Shown: positions 34,476-43,260 of the stretch, piece after piece
Position numbering within the stretch: the stretch's first letter is position 1
How the letters are laid out: each line of letters starts with the position of its first letter
Assembly (NCBI RefSeq): GCF_042680565.1
Contig: NZ_JBHUEJ010000045.1
Location: forward strand, 86,471-150,470
Direction of reading: 5' to 3'
From: Ottowia flava
Lineage (GTDB): Bacteria > Pseudomonadota > Gammaproteobacteria > Burkholderiales > Burkholderiaceae_C
DNA length: 64,000 bases
Made by a program: the position numbers and the translations under genes
The notes under the pieces: model-generated
What the model was told of the DNA's origin: nothing
Databases searched by the model: none
What the model saw: only the letters and a program-made list of their open reading frames with translations

Positions 34476-34504
34476 GCGTGACTCCTTATGTCTTCAGACC
34501 CGAA

Positions 34505-36064
34505 TCAGGCGAAAGACTTTTTGAAGGCGGTGATGGCGGCGGTGAGTTCAGCCTCGGCGTCCTTGTCTTTCTCGATCGCCTTGCCTGTGTCCATCTTGGC
34601 CAGCAGCGCAGCGTGCTTGTCCTTGAGGTAGCTGTGCATGCCAGCTTCAAACGGCAGCACTTGCTTGACTTCCAGGTCGTCCATGAAGCCCTTGTTCACT
34701 GCGAACAGCGAAGCGCCCATCAGGCTGATCGGCAGCGGGCTGTACTGCGCCTGCTTGAGCAACTCGGTCACGCGGGCACCGCGGTCCAGCTGCTTCTTGG
34801 TCGCTGCGTCCAGGTCGGACGCGAACTGCGCGAAAGCCGCCAATTCACGGTACTGGGCCAGGTCGGTACGGATACCGCCGGACAGCTTCTTGATCAGGTC
34901 GGTCTGCGCAGCACCACCGACGCGCGACACGGAAATACCGGCGTTGATGGCGGGGCGGATACCGGCGTTGAACAGGCTGGTTTCCAGGAAGATCTGACCG
35001 TCGGTGATCGAGATCACGTTGGTCGGCACGAAAGCGGACACGTCGCCAGCTTGCGTTTCGATGATGGGCAGCGCGGTCAGCGAACCGGTCTTGCCTTTGA
35101 CTTCACCCTTGGTGAAAGCTTCGACGTAGTCGGCGTTCACGCGCGCAGCGCGCTCAAGCAGACGGCTGTGCAGATAGAACACGTCGCCGGGGTAGGCTTC
35201 GCGGCCCGGCGGACGGCGCAGCAGCAGGGACACTTGGCGGTACGCCACGGCCTGCTTGGACAGGTCGTCATACACGATCAGGGCGTCTTCACCGCGGTCG
35301 CGGAAGTATTCGCCCATCGTGCAGCCGGAGTAGGCCGACACGTACTGCATGGCCGCCGATTCGGAGGCCGAGGCGGCCACGACGATGGTGTATTCCATCG
35401 CACCGGCCTGCTCCAGGGCACGCACCACGTTCTTGATCGACGACGCCTTCTGACCGATGGCGACGTAGACGCAGACCATGTTCTGGCCTTTTTGGTTGAT
35501 GATCGAGTCGATCGCCACCGCCGTCTTGCCGGTCTGGCGGTCGCCGATGATCAGTTCGCGCTGGCCACGGCCGATCGGCACCATCGAGTCGATCGACTTC
35601 AGGCCGGTCTGCACCGGCTGGTCCACCGATTGGCGTGCGATCACGCCCGGCGCGACCTTTTCGATCACGTCCGTCATCTTGGCGTTGATCGGGCCCTTGC
35701 CGTCGATCGGCTGACCCAGAGCGTTGACCACGCGGCCAATCAGCTCGGGGCCCACCGGCACTTCCAGAATGCGGCCCGTGCACTTGACGGTATCGCCTTC
35801 GGAGATGTGCTCGTATTCACCCAAGATCACGGCGCCAACGGAGTCGCGCTCGAGGTTCAGGGCCAGGCCGTACGACGGCTGGCCGTCCGAGCCGGCTGGG
35901 AATTCCAGCATTTCGCCTTGCATGGCGTCGGAGAGGCCGTGCACGCGCACGATGCCATCGGTCACCGACACCACGGTGCCCTGGTTGCGCACGTCGGCGC
36001 TGACGCCCAGGCCCTCGATGCGGCTCTTGATCAGTTCTGAAATTTCTGCGGGATTGAGTTGCAT
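34505..36064 (-). CDS. atpA: ATP synthase F1 subunit alpha
   Basis: Non-catalytic nucleotide-binding subunit; 519 residues. Walker A GDRQTGKTAVAIDSI, the VSRVGGAAQ arginine-finger region and the N-terminal AEISELIKSRIEG are present. Order atpH-atpA-atpG as in most bacteria. Confidence 0.98.
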   Translation of the reverse strand: MQLNPAEISELIKSRIEGLGVSADVRNQGTVVSVTDGIVRVHGLSDAMQGEMLEFPAGSDGQPSYGLALNLERDSVGAVILGEYEHISEGDTVKCTGRILEVPVGPELIGRVVNALGQPIDGKGPINAKMTDVIEKVAPGVIARQSVDQPVQTGLKSIDSMVPIGRGQRELIIGDRQTGKTAVAIDSIINQKGQNMVCVYVAIGQKASSIKNVVRALEQAGAMEYTIVVAASASESAAMQYVSAYSGCTMGEYFRDRGEDALIVYDDLSKQAVAYRQVSLLLRRPPGREAYPGDVFYLHSRLLERAARVNADYVEAFTKGEVKGKTGSLTALPIIETQAGDVSAFVPTNVISITDGQIFLETSLFNAGIRPAINAGISVSRVGGAAQTDLIKKLSGGIRTDLAQYRELAAFAQFASDLDAATKKQLDRGARVTELLKQAQYSPLPISLMGASLFAVNKGFMDDLEVKQVLPFEAGMHSYLKDKHAALLAKMDTGKAIEKDKDAEAELTAAITAFKKSFA

Positions 36065-36117
36065 GACTCTTTCCTAGTACGAATAGGTGTTATCGAGGTG
36101 CCTGCGCCGACCCAAGG

Positions 36118-36648
36118 TCAGGCGATCAGGGCCGACTTCATTTGTTCGAGGCGGGCTTTGACCGAGGTGTCCAGCACCTCGTCGCCAACGGCCACGCGCA
36201 CGCCACCGATCAGTTCGGGGGTGACCTGGACCTTGGCTTCAAGCTTGCGGCCAAAGCGCTTTTCGAGCGTCGCGATCAGTTCCGAGAGTTCGGCCTGCCC
36301 GATCGGGAAGGCGCTCTGGATCACGGCGTCCGAGTTGCCGGCGACCTCGTTGGCGAGGACGCGGAACTGGCGCGCAATTTCGGGCACGGCGGCCAAGCGG
36401 TCGTTGTCGATCAGGGTGCGCAGGAAGTTCACGCCCTGTTCGGGCAAGCTGTCCTTGAGCGCACTCGTGACGACGTGGAAAACCTGCGAGGCGTTGACCC
36501 GCGGATTCGCAGCAAACTGCAGCAAATCCTGGCTGCTCGCCGCACTTGCCAGATTGTCCAGCCAGCCTTGCGTGGCCGGCAGGTTGGCGCGCGTGACCTC
36601 GAACAACGCCTCGGCGTAGGGTCTTGCAATGGTGGCGAGTTCTGCCAT
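36118..36648 (-). CDS. atpH: ATP synthase F1 subunit delta
   Basis: Stator subunit joining F1 to the b subunits; 176 residues. N-terminal ATIARPYAEALFEV and the C-terminal VQVTPELIGGVRVAVGDEVLD are the family hallmarks. Gap to atpF is 30 bp. Confidence 0.96.
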   Translation of the reverse strand: MAELATIARPYAEALFEVTRANLPATQGWLDNLASAASSQDLLQFAANPRVNASQVFHVVTSALKDSLPEQGVNFLRTLIDNDRLAAVPEIARQFRVLANEVAGNSDAVIQSAFPIGQAELSELIATLEKRFGRKLEAKVQVTPELIGGVRVAVGDEVLDTSVKARLEQMKSALIA

Positions 36649-36678
36649 GGTCGTTTCCTTTGACGAAAGCCCTGAGAA

Positions 36679-37149
36679 TCAGAGCTCGGTCTTCAGACGA
36701 GACAGCAGGTCCGCGTGCACCGTCGGGTTGACTTCCTTGCGCAGGATCTGCTCGGCACCTTTGACTGCCAGTGCAGCCACCTGCTCGCGCAGGGCTTCAC
36801 GGGCCTGGATCACTTGCTGCTCGGCTTCGGCCTTGGCAGCGGCGATGATCTTGTTGCCTTCTTCGGTCGCCCGGGACTTGGCTTCTTCGATGATCTGCTG
36901 TGCACGACGATCGGCATCCGCCAGGCGGGTAGCCGTTTCGTTGCGCGACGTGGCCAACTCTTGCTCGACGCGCTTGTTCGCGGCGGCGAGTTCGGTCTTG
37001 GCCTTGTCAGCAGCAGCCAGTCCATCGGCGATTTTCTGCGCCCGCTCGTCCAGAGCCTTCGTGATCGGCGGCCACACGAATTTCATCGTGAACCACACCA
37101 GGATCGCGAAGACAACGGCCTGCAGGAACAGGGTCGCGTTGATATTCAC
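36679..37149 (-). CDS. atpF: ATP synthase F0 subunit b
   Basis: Peripheral stalk; 156 residues. One N-terminal membrane helix (about residues 5-25, LFLQAVVFAILVWFTMKFVW) followed by a long charged helix. Present once, so it forms a homodimer. Confidence 0.96.
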   Translation of the reverse strand: MNINATLFLQAVVFAILVWFTMKFVWPPITKALDERAQKIADGLAAADKAKTELAAANKRVEQELATSRNETATRLADADRRAQQIIEEAKSRATEEGNKIIAAAKAEAEQQVIQAREALREQVAALAVKGAEQILRKEVNPTVHADLLSRLKTEL

Positions 37150-37185
37150 GTTTCGACTCCTTTCAGTCCAGAAAGGCCCCGTCGA

Positions 37186-37434
37186 TTAAGCGAGCGTGAA
37201 GGGGTTGGCGAAGGCGAACAGCAGAGCGATAGCCACACCGATCAGGAAGGCGGCGTCGATCAGACCGGCCAACACGAACATCTTGGTTTGCAGCTCGTTC
37301 ATCAGCTCAGGCTGGCGAGCCGAGGACTCGAGAAACTTGCCACCCATCAGGGCGATACCGATAGAGGCACCGATGGCGCCGAGACCGACGATCAGACCAC
37401 AAGCCAGGGCGACGAGACCGAGAACGTTTTCCAT
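37186..37434 (-). CDS. atpE: ATP synthase F0 subunit c
   Basis: Rotor-ring proteolipid; 82 residues, two hydrophobic helices joined by the polar loop ARQPELMNELQ. The ion-binding carboxylate is Asp in LAGLIDAAFLIG. The Gln/Glu and Ser/Thr pattern of Na+-type rings is absent, so it is a proton-type ring. Confidence 0.97.
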   Translation of the reverse strand: MENVLGLVALACGLIVGLGAIGASIGIALMGGKFLESSARQPELMNELQTKMFVLAGLIDAAFLIGVAIALLFAFANPFTLA

Positions 37435-37494
37435 GATTGCTCCTAGAGAAAGATAAAAAGAAAAGTTGAAGGAAAAGGAAGTGGTTGACGGAAG

Positions 37495-38376
37495 TTAGTG
37501 CGCGTCGTGCGCCTGACCCACGTAGATGAGCGTCAGCATCATGAAGATGAACGCTTGCAGCGTAATGATCAGGATGTGGAAGATCGCCCACACAGACCCC
37601 GCAATCACGTGCCCGACACCCAGCCAGAACCCGCCTGTGAGGGGGTTGAACTGCCAGGCCCATACGCCACCCATCAGGGCGATCAGCATGAAAACCAGTT
37701 CGCCGGCAAACATGTTGCCGAACAGTCGCATGCCGTGCGAGACGGTCTTGGCGACGAATTCAATCATCTGCATCAGGAAGTTGACGGGCCACAGCACCGG
37801 GTGCGCGCCGAAGGGGGCCGTCACCAACTCGTGCGACCAGCCGCCCAAGCCCTTAATCTTGAGGTTGTAGAAGATGCAGATGAGCAGCACGCTGACCGAC
37901 AGGCCGAGCGTGGTGGACAAATCGGCCGTTGGCACGGCGCGCTGGTAGGCATGGTGGTCGCCAACGGCCATCTGGTAGCCGATGGGCAACAGGTCAACCG
38001 GCAGCAGGTCCATGGCGTTCATCAGAAAGATCCAGACGAACACCGTGAGGGCCAGCGGCGAGACCAGCTTGCGACTCTTTTCGTTGTGAATCACGCCCTT
38101 GGCCTGGTTTTCGACCATTTCAGACAGGATTTCCACCGCCGCCTGAAAGCGCCCTGGCACACCGGAAGTGGCCTTGCGCGCGGCGCGCCACAGAAAGAAG
38201 CAGCCAATAGCGCCCAGCAGAATGGACCAGAACATCGAGTCAGCGTTGAACAGGCTGAAGTCGATGATCTTGTTCTGCGTCACATTGTGAAAGCCGAAGT
38301 CTTTCTGCAGATGATGCAGGTGGTGCTGGATGTATTGACCAGCGGTCTGAGCCTGTTCAGTGGTTTCAGCAGCCAT
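37495..38376 (-). CDS. atpB: ATP synthase F0 subunit a
   Basis: Stator half-channel protein; 293 residues with about six membrane helices. The essential Arg lies in the conserved FVAKTVSHGMRLFGNMFAGE segment. The N-terminal part begins with a ~40-residue polar extension common in betaproteobacteria. Confidence 0.97.
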   Translation of the reverse strand: MAAETTEQAQTAGQYIQHHLHHLQKDFGFHNVTQNKIIDFSLFNADSMFWSILLGAIGCFFLWRAARKATSGVPGRFQAAVEILSEMVENQAKGVIHNEKSRKLVSPLALTVFVWIFLMNAMDLLPVDLLPIGYQMAVGDHHAYQRAVPTADLSTTLGLSVSVLLICIFYNLKIKGLGGWSHELVTAPFGAHPVLWPVNFLMQMIEFVAKTVSHGMRLFGNMFAGELVFMLIALMGGVWAWQFNPLTGGFWLGVGHVIAGSVWAIFHILIITLQAFIFMMLTLIYVGQAHDAH

Positions 38377-38397
38377 ACGTCACCAATCTCTCGAATC

Positions 38398-38910
38398 TCA
38401 CTCAGTTCGTGCCGGCCGGCGGGACGCCGACTTCAGCCACAAGACCACCCAGGCGGCCTTGATCGTCACCACAAAACCAGCCAGCAGCGCCAGCCAGTGC
38501 ACTTGTGTCAAGACCTTCGGCGCCACCAGAAGCAGCGCCACCGTCAAGACAATCTTGATTCCCTCGCCCACCATCAGCGCCAGCAAGGCGCTGGCGGCGT
38601 TGGCCTGCAGTCGCATCCGGCGCGCCACCATGCGGGCAAACAAGACCGCTGGCAACCAGGCCGCCAAGGCACCGTAAGCCGCCGACAGCGTTGCGGCATG
38701 TTTGCCACCCGACACCATCCACGCTGCCAGCACCACCGCCAGACCCGCCACCGCCTGCCAACCGACCACAGGCCAGGGCGACAGAGGGGGATGCGCTGCA
38801 CGCCACTCGCGCGCCTGCTCGGCGCTCCAGGGCTTGAAATCGGCTTCGGGGGCGTTATCTGCCTCTTCAGCTGACCCGCCTCGTCCCGATGCGGGCTCGA
38901 TTGTGGCCAT
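38398..38910 (-). CDS. atpI: ATP synthase subunit I (assembly/accessory protein)
   Basis: A 170-residue protein with four hydrophobic helices (about residues 50-165) after a ~48-residue polar N-terminus. It has the AtpI-like ARMVARRMRLQANAASALLAL segment. AtpI proteins help assemble the c-ring. First gene of the atp operon; the family is weakly conserved, so the call leans on position and topology. Confidence 0.85.
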   Translation of the reverse strand: MATIEPASGRGGSAEEADNAPEADFKPWSAEQAREWRAAHPPLSPWPVVGWQAVAGLAVVLAAWMVSGGKHAATLSAAYGALAAWLPAVLFARMVARRMRLQANAASALLALMVGEGIKIVLTVALLLVAPKVLTQVHWLALLAGFVVTIKAAWVVLWLKSASRRPARTE

Positions 38911-38957
38911 GTCGAATTACGCGCAGTTGACGTTTTGCAACGACTGCAAAGCCTCTC

Positions 38958-38987
38958 ATTATAGGGTTAGCACGCAGTATTTTTTAA
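38958..38987 (-). promoter_or_regulatory. Predicted atp operon promoter
   Basis: On the minus strand: TTAAAA (-35, 38982-38987), an 18 bp spacer and a perfect TATAAT (-10, 38958-38963). This would give a leader of about 40 nt before atpI. It lies in an AT-richer gap between atpI and the divergent aminotransferase gene. Confidence 0.65.
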
Positions 38988-39115
38988 CGTTGTCCTACAA
39001 AAGCGTGGCTTGACGGCGTCAAACGCGTGAATCCGGTGGTGGGCGACAATGGCCGGTCCTCCACTTTGCGCCCAAGGCCCTCACTGTCGGCCACCGCGCT
39101 TGATCGTTTCACACC

Positions 39116-40054
39116 ATGGCTTCGCACCCCGCTGACCAACTGCCCGAACTGCCCTGCTACCTGAACGGCGAGATCACGCCGATGCGCGACGCGCGCATCA
39201 GCCCGTTTGACCGCGGCTTCATCTTCGGCGATGGCGTGTACGAAGGCATTTCGTTCTACGGGCATCCCGGCCACGCGCTGCAGCCCTACCGGTTCGACCA
39301 GCACATGGCTCGGCTTGAGCGCAGCCTCGGCGAGACCCGCATCACCAACCCGAACACACGCGACCAATGGCGCCAGATCGCTATTGATCTGGTAGCTGCC
39401 TACGCAGATTCAGCGGGCGCCGTGGCCAAAAAAGACTCCGCAGACTGGCCGCAGGACTGGTTCTATTACTTTCAGGTGACACGCGGCGTGGCGCTGCGCG
39501 ATCATCCAATGCTGGAAGGCCTGACGCCCACGGTCTTCGCCACCTGCCTGCCCATGAAAGCGCCCACGGCCGAGCAGCGCACGCGCGGCGTGGCCTGCGT
39601 GACGGCGGACGACTTCCGCTGGCAGAAGGCGCACATCAAATCCATCAGCCTGCTGGGCGCGGTGTTTTCGCGCCAGATCAGCTACGAGCAGGGCGCGCTG
39701 GAGACCGTGATGTTCCGCGACGGCCTGCTGAGCGAGGCCGCGGCCAGCAACGTGTGGGTGGTCAAGAACGGCACCGTCATGGGGCCGCCCAAGAACAACC
39801 TGGTGCTGGAAGGCATCCGCTACGGCGCGATCGAGGAGCTGTGCCGCGAGGCCGGCATTCCGTTCGAGCTGCGCGCGCTGCCGCGCGACGAGGTGCTCGC
39901 CGCCGACGAGCTGATGCTGTCGTCGGCCACCAAGGAAGTGCTGCCCATCACCACGCTCGACGGCCGCCCGGTCGGCTCGGGCCAACCCGGGCCGGTGTAC
40001 GCCAAGCTGTACGCCGGCTACCAACGCGCCAAGGACGCGCTTTTCAACGCATGA
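39116..40054 (+). CDS. Class IV aminotransferase, D-amino-acid aminotransferase-like
   Basis: PLP enzyme of the D-alanine/branched-chain/ADC-lyase group; 312 residues. N-terminal YLNGEITPMRDARISPFDRGFIFGDGVYEGI (split here: residues 14-45) and catalytic Lys175 in AHIKSISLLG are visible. LSEAAASNVWVVKNG and ELMLSSATKEVLPI complete the fold. It is most like bacterial D-amino-acid transaminases placed before DUF493 and lipB; ilvE-type activity cannot be excluded. A copy of the dispersed repeat is read in frame near residues 88-101. Overlaps the next gene by four bases. Confidence 0.85.
   Translation: MASHPADQLPELPCYLNGEITPMRDARISPFDRGFIFGDGVYEGISFYGHPGHALQPYRFDQHMARLERSLGETRITNPNTRDQWRQIAIDLVAAYADSAGAVAKKDSADWPQDWFYYFQVTRGVALRDHPMLEGLTPTVFATCLPMKAPTAEQRTRGVACVTADDFRWQKAHIKSISLLGAVFSRQISYEQGALETVMFRDGLLSEAAASNVWVVKNGTVMGPPKNNLVLEGIRYGAIEELCREAGIPFELRALPRDEVLAADELMLSSATKEVLPITTLDGRPVGSGQPGPVYAKLYAGYQRAKDALFNA
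39377..39418 (-). repeat. Dispersed-repeat fragment (copy 10) inside the aminotransferase gene
   Basis: GCTATTGATCTGGTAGCTGC then CTACGCAGATTC, reverse orientation, read in frame as part of Ile-Ala-Ile-Asp-Leu-Val-Ala-Ala-Tyr-Ala-Asp. It precedes a stretch (SAGAVAKKDSADWPQD) that looks like an insertion relative to compact family members. Confidence 0.6.
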
Positions 40055-40416
40055 GCCAAGCCCCTACTCCCCCCTCTTCGCCGACGCCGGAACAGCTGGC
40101 GGCTGCCCGCGCCGCGGTCGAAGCCGGCATGCAGGTCGAGCCCCTGGACCCGGCGCGCCGCGAATCGCTGATCGACTACCCCAGCGCCTTCCCGATCAAG
40201 GTGGTGGGCGTCAACGAAGACGGCTTCGTGCACGCCATCACGCACATCGCCAAGCAGTTCGACCCGACGTTCGACGCGTCCACCATCGAGCTGCGCGAAA
40301 GCGGCGGCGGTAAGTACCTGGGCGTGACCATCACCGTGATGGCCACCAGCCGCGAACAGCTGGACGATTTGTACCGCGCGCTCAGCACGCACCCAATGGC
40401 CAAGTGGGTGCTGTAA
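40051..40416 (+). CDS. DUF493 (YbeD-like) protein
   Basis: A 121-residue protein: ~30-residue variable N-terminus, then the DUF493 core LIDYPSAFPIKVVGVNED, THIAKQFDPTFDAS and YLGVTITVMATSREQLDDLYRAL. YbeD-type ferredoxin-fold proteins sit upstream of lipB in many Proteobacteria and may regulate lipoate metabolism; that role is unproven. Here lipB lies 2.8 kb further on, separated by oppositely oriented genes. Confidence 0.9.
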   Translation: MSQAPTPPSSPTPEQLAAARAAVEAGMQVEPLDPARRESLIDYPSAFPIKVVGVNEDGFVHAITHIAKQFDPTFDASTIELRESGGGKYLGVTITVMATSREQLDDLYRALSTHPMAKWVL

Positions 40417-40511
40417 GGCGCGGCGTTGGACACCGCGCGGAGCGGGCCCTGGCCGGCCGCGCTGACGCGCCACGCGGCGTGTTCAGACCAGAGATTCAAG
40501 CTTTTCGTGCC

Positions 40512-40556
40512 GCCAGCCCTACAAACACCTGCGCGGCCAGCTATTTAAATCAGAGC
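40512..40556 (+). repeat. Comamonadaceae-type dispersed repeat, copy 11
   Basis: GCCCTACAAACACCTGCGCG then CAGCTATTTAAATCAGAGC, in the gap between the convergent DUF493 gene and lipoprotein gene. Confidence 0.8.
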
Positions 40557-40606
40557 AAACAGTGCGGCTGCGCGGACGGCCTTGTTCGCACCGAGCACGC
40601 CAACGC

Positions 40607-41155
40607 TCACCGGTAGCGGTCCACCCATTGCAGCCGCAAGGGCTGCTGCCCCACCAGCCAATCTTCCGGCAGCGTGAACCAGACGCTGCCGCCGATGCGG
40701 CGCTGGGGCAGGTCTTCCAGCTTCAGTTTCAACCAGTCGGCCGAGCTGTCGAAGGTGTTGGCGCGCGTCTCCAGCGTCAGCGCTTCCAGCGCGGTGAACG
40801 GCCGCCCCGGCGCATAGCGGAACTCCAGCCGCAGCTCGCGCGGCCACACGCCGGATGTGGGGGTGAACTGCGCCTCGCCGATGCCGCTGGACGAGGTCAC
40901 GATCAGCGTCGCGCTGCCGCCCGGGCGGTCGAGGATGATGCCGTCGCCCGGTTTGCGCGTGAGCGGGCGGCCCCACTGCAGCGCGTAGCCGCCGGCACCG
41001 CCGCGGTCCACCTCGGGTTCGTTGTCGTCGCCCGGCGCGGCGCAGCCCGACAGCCCGGCCACGGCCAGCCAGGCCAGCGCGGCACCGCTCGCCAATAGGG
41101 TTGCGCGGCGTAGCGGCTGCGCACCAACGCTGGGGGACATCGTCTTCGCCTTCAT
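40607..41155 (-). CDS. Uncharacterised lipoprotein
   Basis: A 182-residue protein with lipobox LSGC (Cys about 38) after a hydrophobic segment (ATLLASGAALAWLAVAG). The mature part looks beta-rich (YALQWGRPLTRKPGDGIILD, LIVTSSSGIGEAQFTP, WPRELRLEFRYAPGRPFTALEALTLE) and ends LPEDWLVGQQPLRLQWVDRYR. No family recognised. The ATG overlaps the EamA gene stop (ATGA) with AAAGG upstream; ATG at 41140 is an alternative. Probably co-translated with EamA. Confidence 0.75.
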   Translation of the reverse strand: MKAKTMSPSVGAQPLRRATLLASGAALAWLAVAGLSGCAAPGDDNEPEVDRGGAGGYALQWGRPLTRKPGDGIILDRPGGSATLIVTSSSGIGEAQFTPTSGVWPRELRLEFRYAPGRPFTALEALTLETRANTFDSSADWLKLKLEDLPQRRIGGSVWFTLPEDWLVGQQPLRLQWVDRYR

Positions 41156-42048
41156 CCTTTTCGCCTCGCCCACACCGTCAGCCCAATGCCCAGCGCGATC
41201 AGGCCCACCCCGACCCACACGCTGGCCGGGTAGCGCTCGCCCAGCAGGCCCGCGCCCACCAGCACACCCACGCCGGCCGCCACGGTGCCGATCTGGCTCA
41301 GCAGCACCGGCCCACCCACCGCCTGCAGGCGAAAGAACAGCGGGAACATCAGCACCGCGGCCAGCACCTGCACCACCGACGCCACCGGCACGCGCGCCAG
41401 CGTACCCCACGCGGGCAGCAGCCCGAAGACCGCGCAGGCCAGCAGCAGCAGGATCGCCGCCGCGCCGTGGCTGCCCACGGCCAGCCAGGTGGTGTCGGCC
41501 TGCGGCGGCCAGTCGAGCGAGCGGTACACGTTGCCGATCGCCAGCAGCACCGGAATCAGCACGCCCAGCGCCACCCATGGCCAGTCGGCCGGTCGCCCGG
41601 CCTCGCCGCGCGCCAGCGCCACCAGCAGCGCACCGGCAAAGCCGATGGCGATGCCCGCGTATTCCAGCCGCGCCGGGGCGCGCAGGCCCGCCAGGCGCGA
41701 CAGCAGCGCGGTGAACAGCGGCGACAGCGTGAACATCATCGCCGTCATGCCGCTGCCCAGGCGCGGAATGCAGGCGAGCACCAGCACGTTGGGCAGCGCG
41801 TACGACACCCCCGCCGTCACCACGAAATAGCGCAGGTGCTGCCGGTCCCACACCAGCGGCTGGCGCTGGCCGCGCCGCAGCCACAACGCCGCGCCCAGCA
41901 CAGTGCAAGCCCCCAGCGAAATCAGCGCCGCCCACACCAGCCCGGGCACGCCCGCCTGCGTGGCGAGCTTGCCCAGCGGAAAGTTGAGCCCCAGCAGCAC
42001 ACCGACGGCGAGCAGCAGCCAAGAGGGAGAACGAAGCGAAAAATGCAT
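41152..42048 (-). CDS. EamA/DMT-family transporter
   Basis: A 298-residue inner-membrane protein with about ten hydrophobic helices in two EamA repeats (first SWLLLAVGVLLGLNFPLGKLAT, second WPWVALGVLIPVLLAIGNVYRS). DMT exporters of this kind move amino acids or metabolites; the substrate cannot be read from sequence. The ATG at 42048 is preferred over a GTG ten codons upstream. Confidence 0.88.
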   Translation of the reverse strand: MHFSLRSPSWLLLAVGVLLGLNFPLGKLATQAGVPGLVWAALISLGACTVLGAALWLRRGQRQPLVWDRQHLRYFVVTAGVSYALPNVLVLACIPRLGSGMTAMMFTLSPLFTALLSRLAGLRAPARLEYAGIAIGFAGALLVALARGEAGRPADWPWVALGVLIPVLLAIGNVYRSLDWPPQADTTWLAVGSHGAAAILLLLACAVFGLLPAWGTLARVPVASVVQVLAAVLMFPLFFRLQAVGGPVLLSQIGTVAAGVGVLVGAGLLGERYPASVWVGVGLIALGIGLTVWARRKG

Positions 42049-42115
42049 GACCAGCCCGAAGCCCGTCGCACCTTGCACCGGCGGCGGGCCGGCCAGCTTA
42101 ACAAGATTTCAAACG

Positions 42116-42162
42116 TTTCCCCTACAGCCACATGCGCAAACAGCTATCAATGCAGGAGCATG
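42116..42162 (+). repeat. Comamonadaceae-type dispersed repeat, copy 12
   Basis: CCCTACAGCCACATGCGCA then CAGCTATCAATGCAGGAGC, between the EamA gene and the solute-binding-protein gene. Confidence 0.82.
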
Positions 42163-42231
42163 AAGACACATCACCAGGTGCGCCGGTTCCGCCCACTGGG
42201 CCCGTAACCGGCTCACGCTCGCTGCGCGGTG

Positions 42232-43152
42232 TCACTCCTCCAGGTCGCCCACGCGCTCGGACGGGAACTTGAACGAGTCGCGCAGCAAAAAGGACATGGG
42301 CATCTGCATGTTGACGCCGGTGGGTGGCACTGGCGCCTCGAACCACTTGGCGTACAGCCGCTGCATCTCGCCGGTTCGGATCAGGCGGCGGATCTCGTCA
42401 CCCACCAGCGCCTTGAAGGCTGGCTCGTTCTTCGCAAGCATGATCGCGTAGGGTTCGATCGTGAGCGGCTTGCCCACCACCTCGTAGTCGTCCGGCTTGG
42501 CGGCCAAAGCGCGCTGGCCGAACAGCAGCACGTCATCCATCACGAAGGCATCGGCCTTGCCCTGCACGACGGCGTTGAAGGCGGCCGCGTGGTCGTCGGC
42601 CTCGAGCACCTTGGCGTTCAGCGACAGCTCCTTGTCGCGACGACGGAACTCGGTCAGGGACGTCGTGCCCTTGGTAGAAATCACCCGCTTGCCCGCCAGA
42701 TCTTCGATGCGCGCGATGCCCGCGCCTTTCCTGACCAGGAAGCGCGCCGACGAGATGAAGTGCGGAATCGTGTAGTCCACCTGTTCACGGCGGCTGGCGG
42801 TATTGGTGGTCGAGCCGCACTCCAGCGAGGCCTTGCGCGCCGCGATATCGGGCACGCGCGAGGCCGAGCTCACCAGCAGGTACTCGACCGGCAGCTCAGG
42901 CTGCTTCAGTTGCGCGCGCACCGCATTGACCAGATGCATGCAGATGTCCATGGCGTAGCCCACGGGCCGGTTGTTGTCGTCCAGGTAAGAAAAAGGAAAC
43001 GAACTTTCGCGGTGCGCCACCACGATCTTGCCCGCCGCCCGGATGCGGTCCAACTCCTGTGCCTGAGCGGCGCCGGCCGCCAGGGCCATCGCAAATGTCA
43101 ACGCACAGCCAAAACCCTTGCGGCGCCACATCGCGCCAGTTCGTGCCAACAT
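42232..43152 (-). CDS. Amino-acid ABC transporter solute-binding protein, orphan (GltI-like), paralogue 1
   Basis: Periplasmic binding protein of SBP family 3; 306 residues with a signal peptide ending AAQAQ (about residue 32). Core: GKIVVAHRESSFPFSYLDD, GYAMDICMHLVNAV, LECGSTTNTASRREQVDYT, GKADAFVMDDVLLFG. No permease or ATPase gene is adjacent, so it must work with components encoded elsewhere, or not transport at all. It is clearly related to the protein at 45069-45968 (shared LECGSTTN and MDDxLLFG segments). Divergent from lipB. Confidence 0.9.
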   Translation of the reverse strand: MLARTGAMWRRKGFGCALTFAMALAAGAAQAQELDRIRAAGKIVVAHRESSFPFSYLDDNNRPVGYAMDICMHLVNAVRAQLKQPELPVEYLLVSSASRVPDIAARKASLECGSTTNTASRREQVDYTIPHFISSARFLVRKGAGIARIEDLAGKRVISTKGTTSLTEFRRRDKELSLNAKVLEADDHAAAFNAVVQGKADAFVMDDVLLFGQRALAAKPDDYEVVGKPLTIEPYAIMLAKNEPAFKALVGDEIRRLIRTGEMQRLYAKWFEAPVPPTGVNMQMPMSFLLRDSFKFPSERVGDLEE

Positions 43153-43260
43153 GCTTACTTGTCCTTTTCCGTGTCCGTGATTTCCGCTGTCACACGAAGC
43201 AGGATTCGTACCATCGGGCCCGCCGTGCGTTTCGCACCAACTTGTTGCTTGATACTAAAT

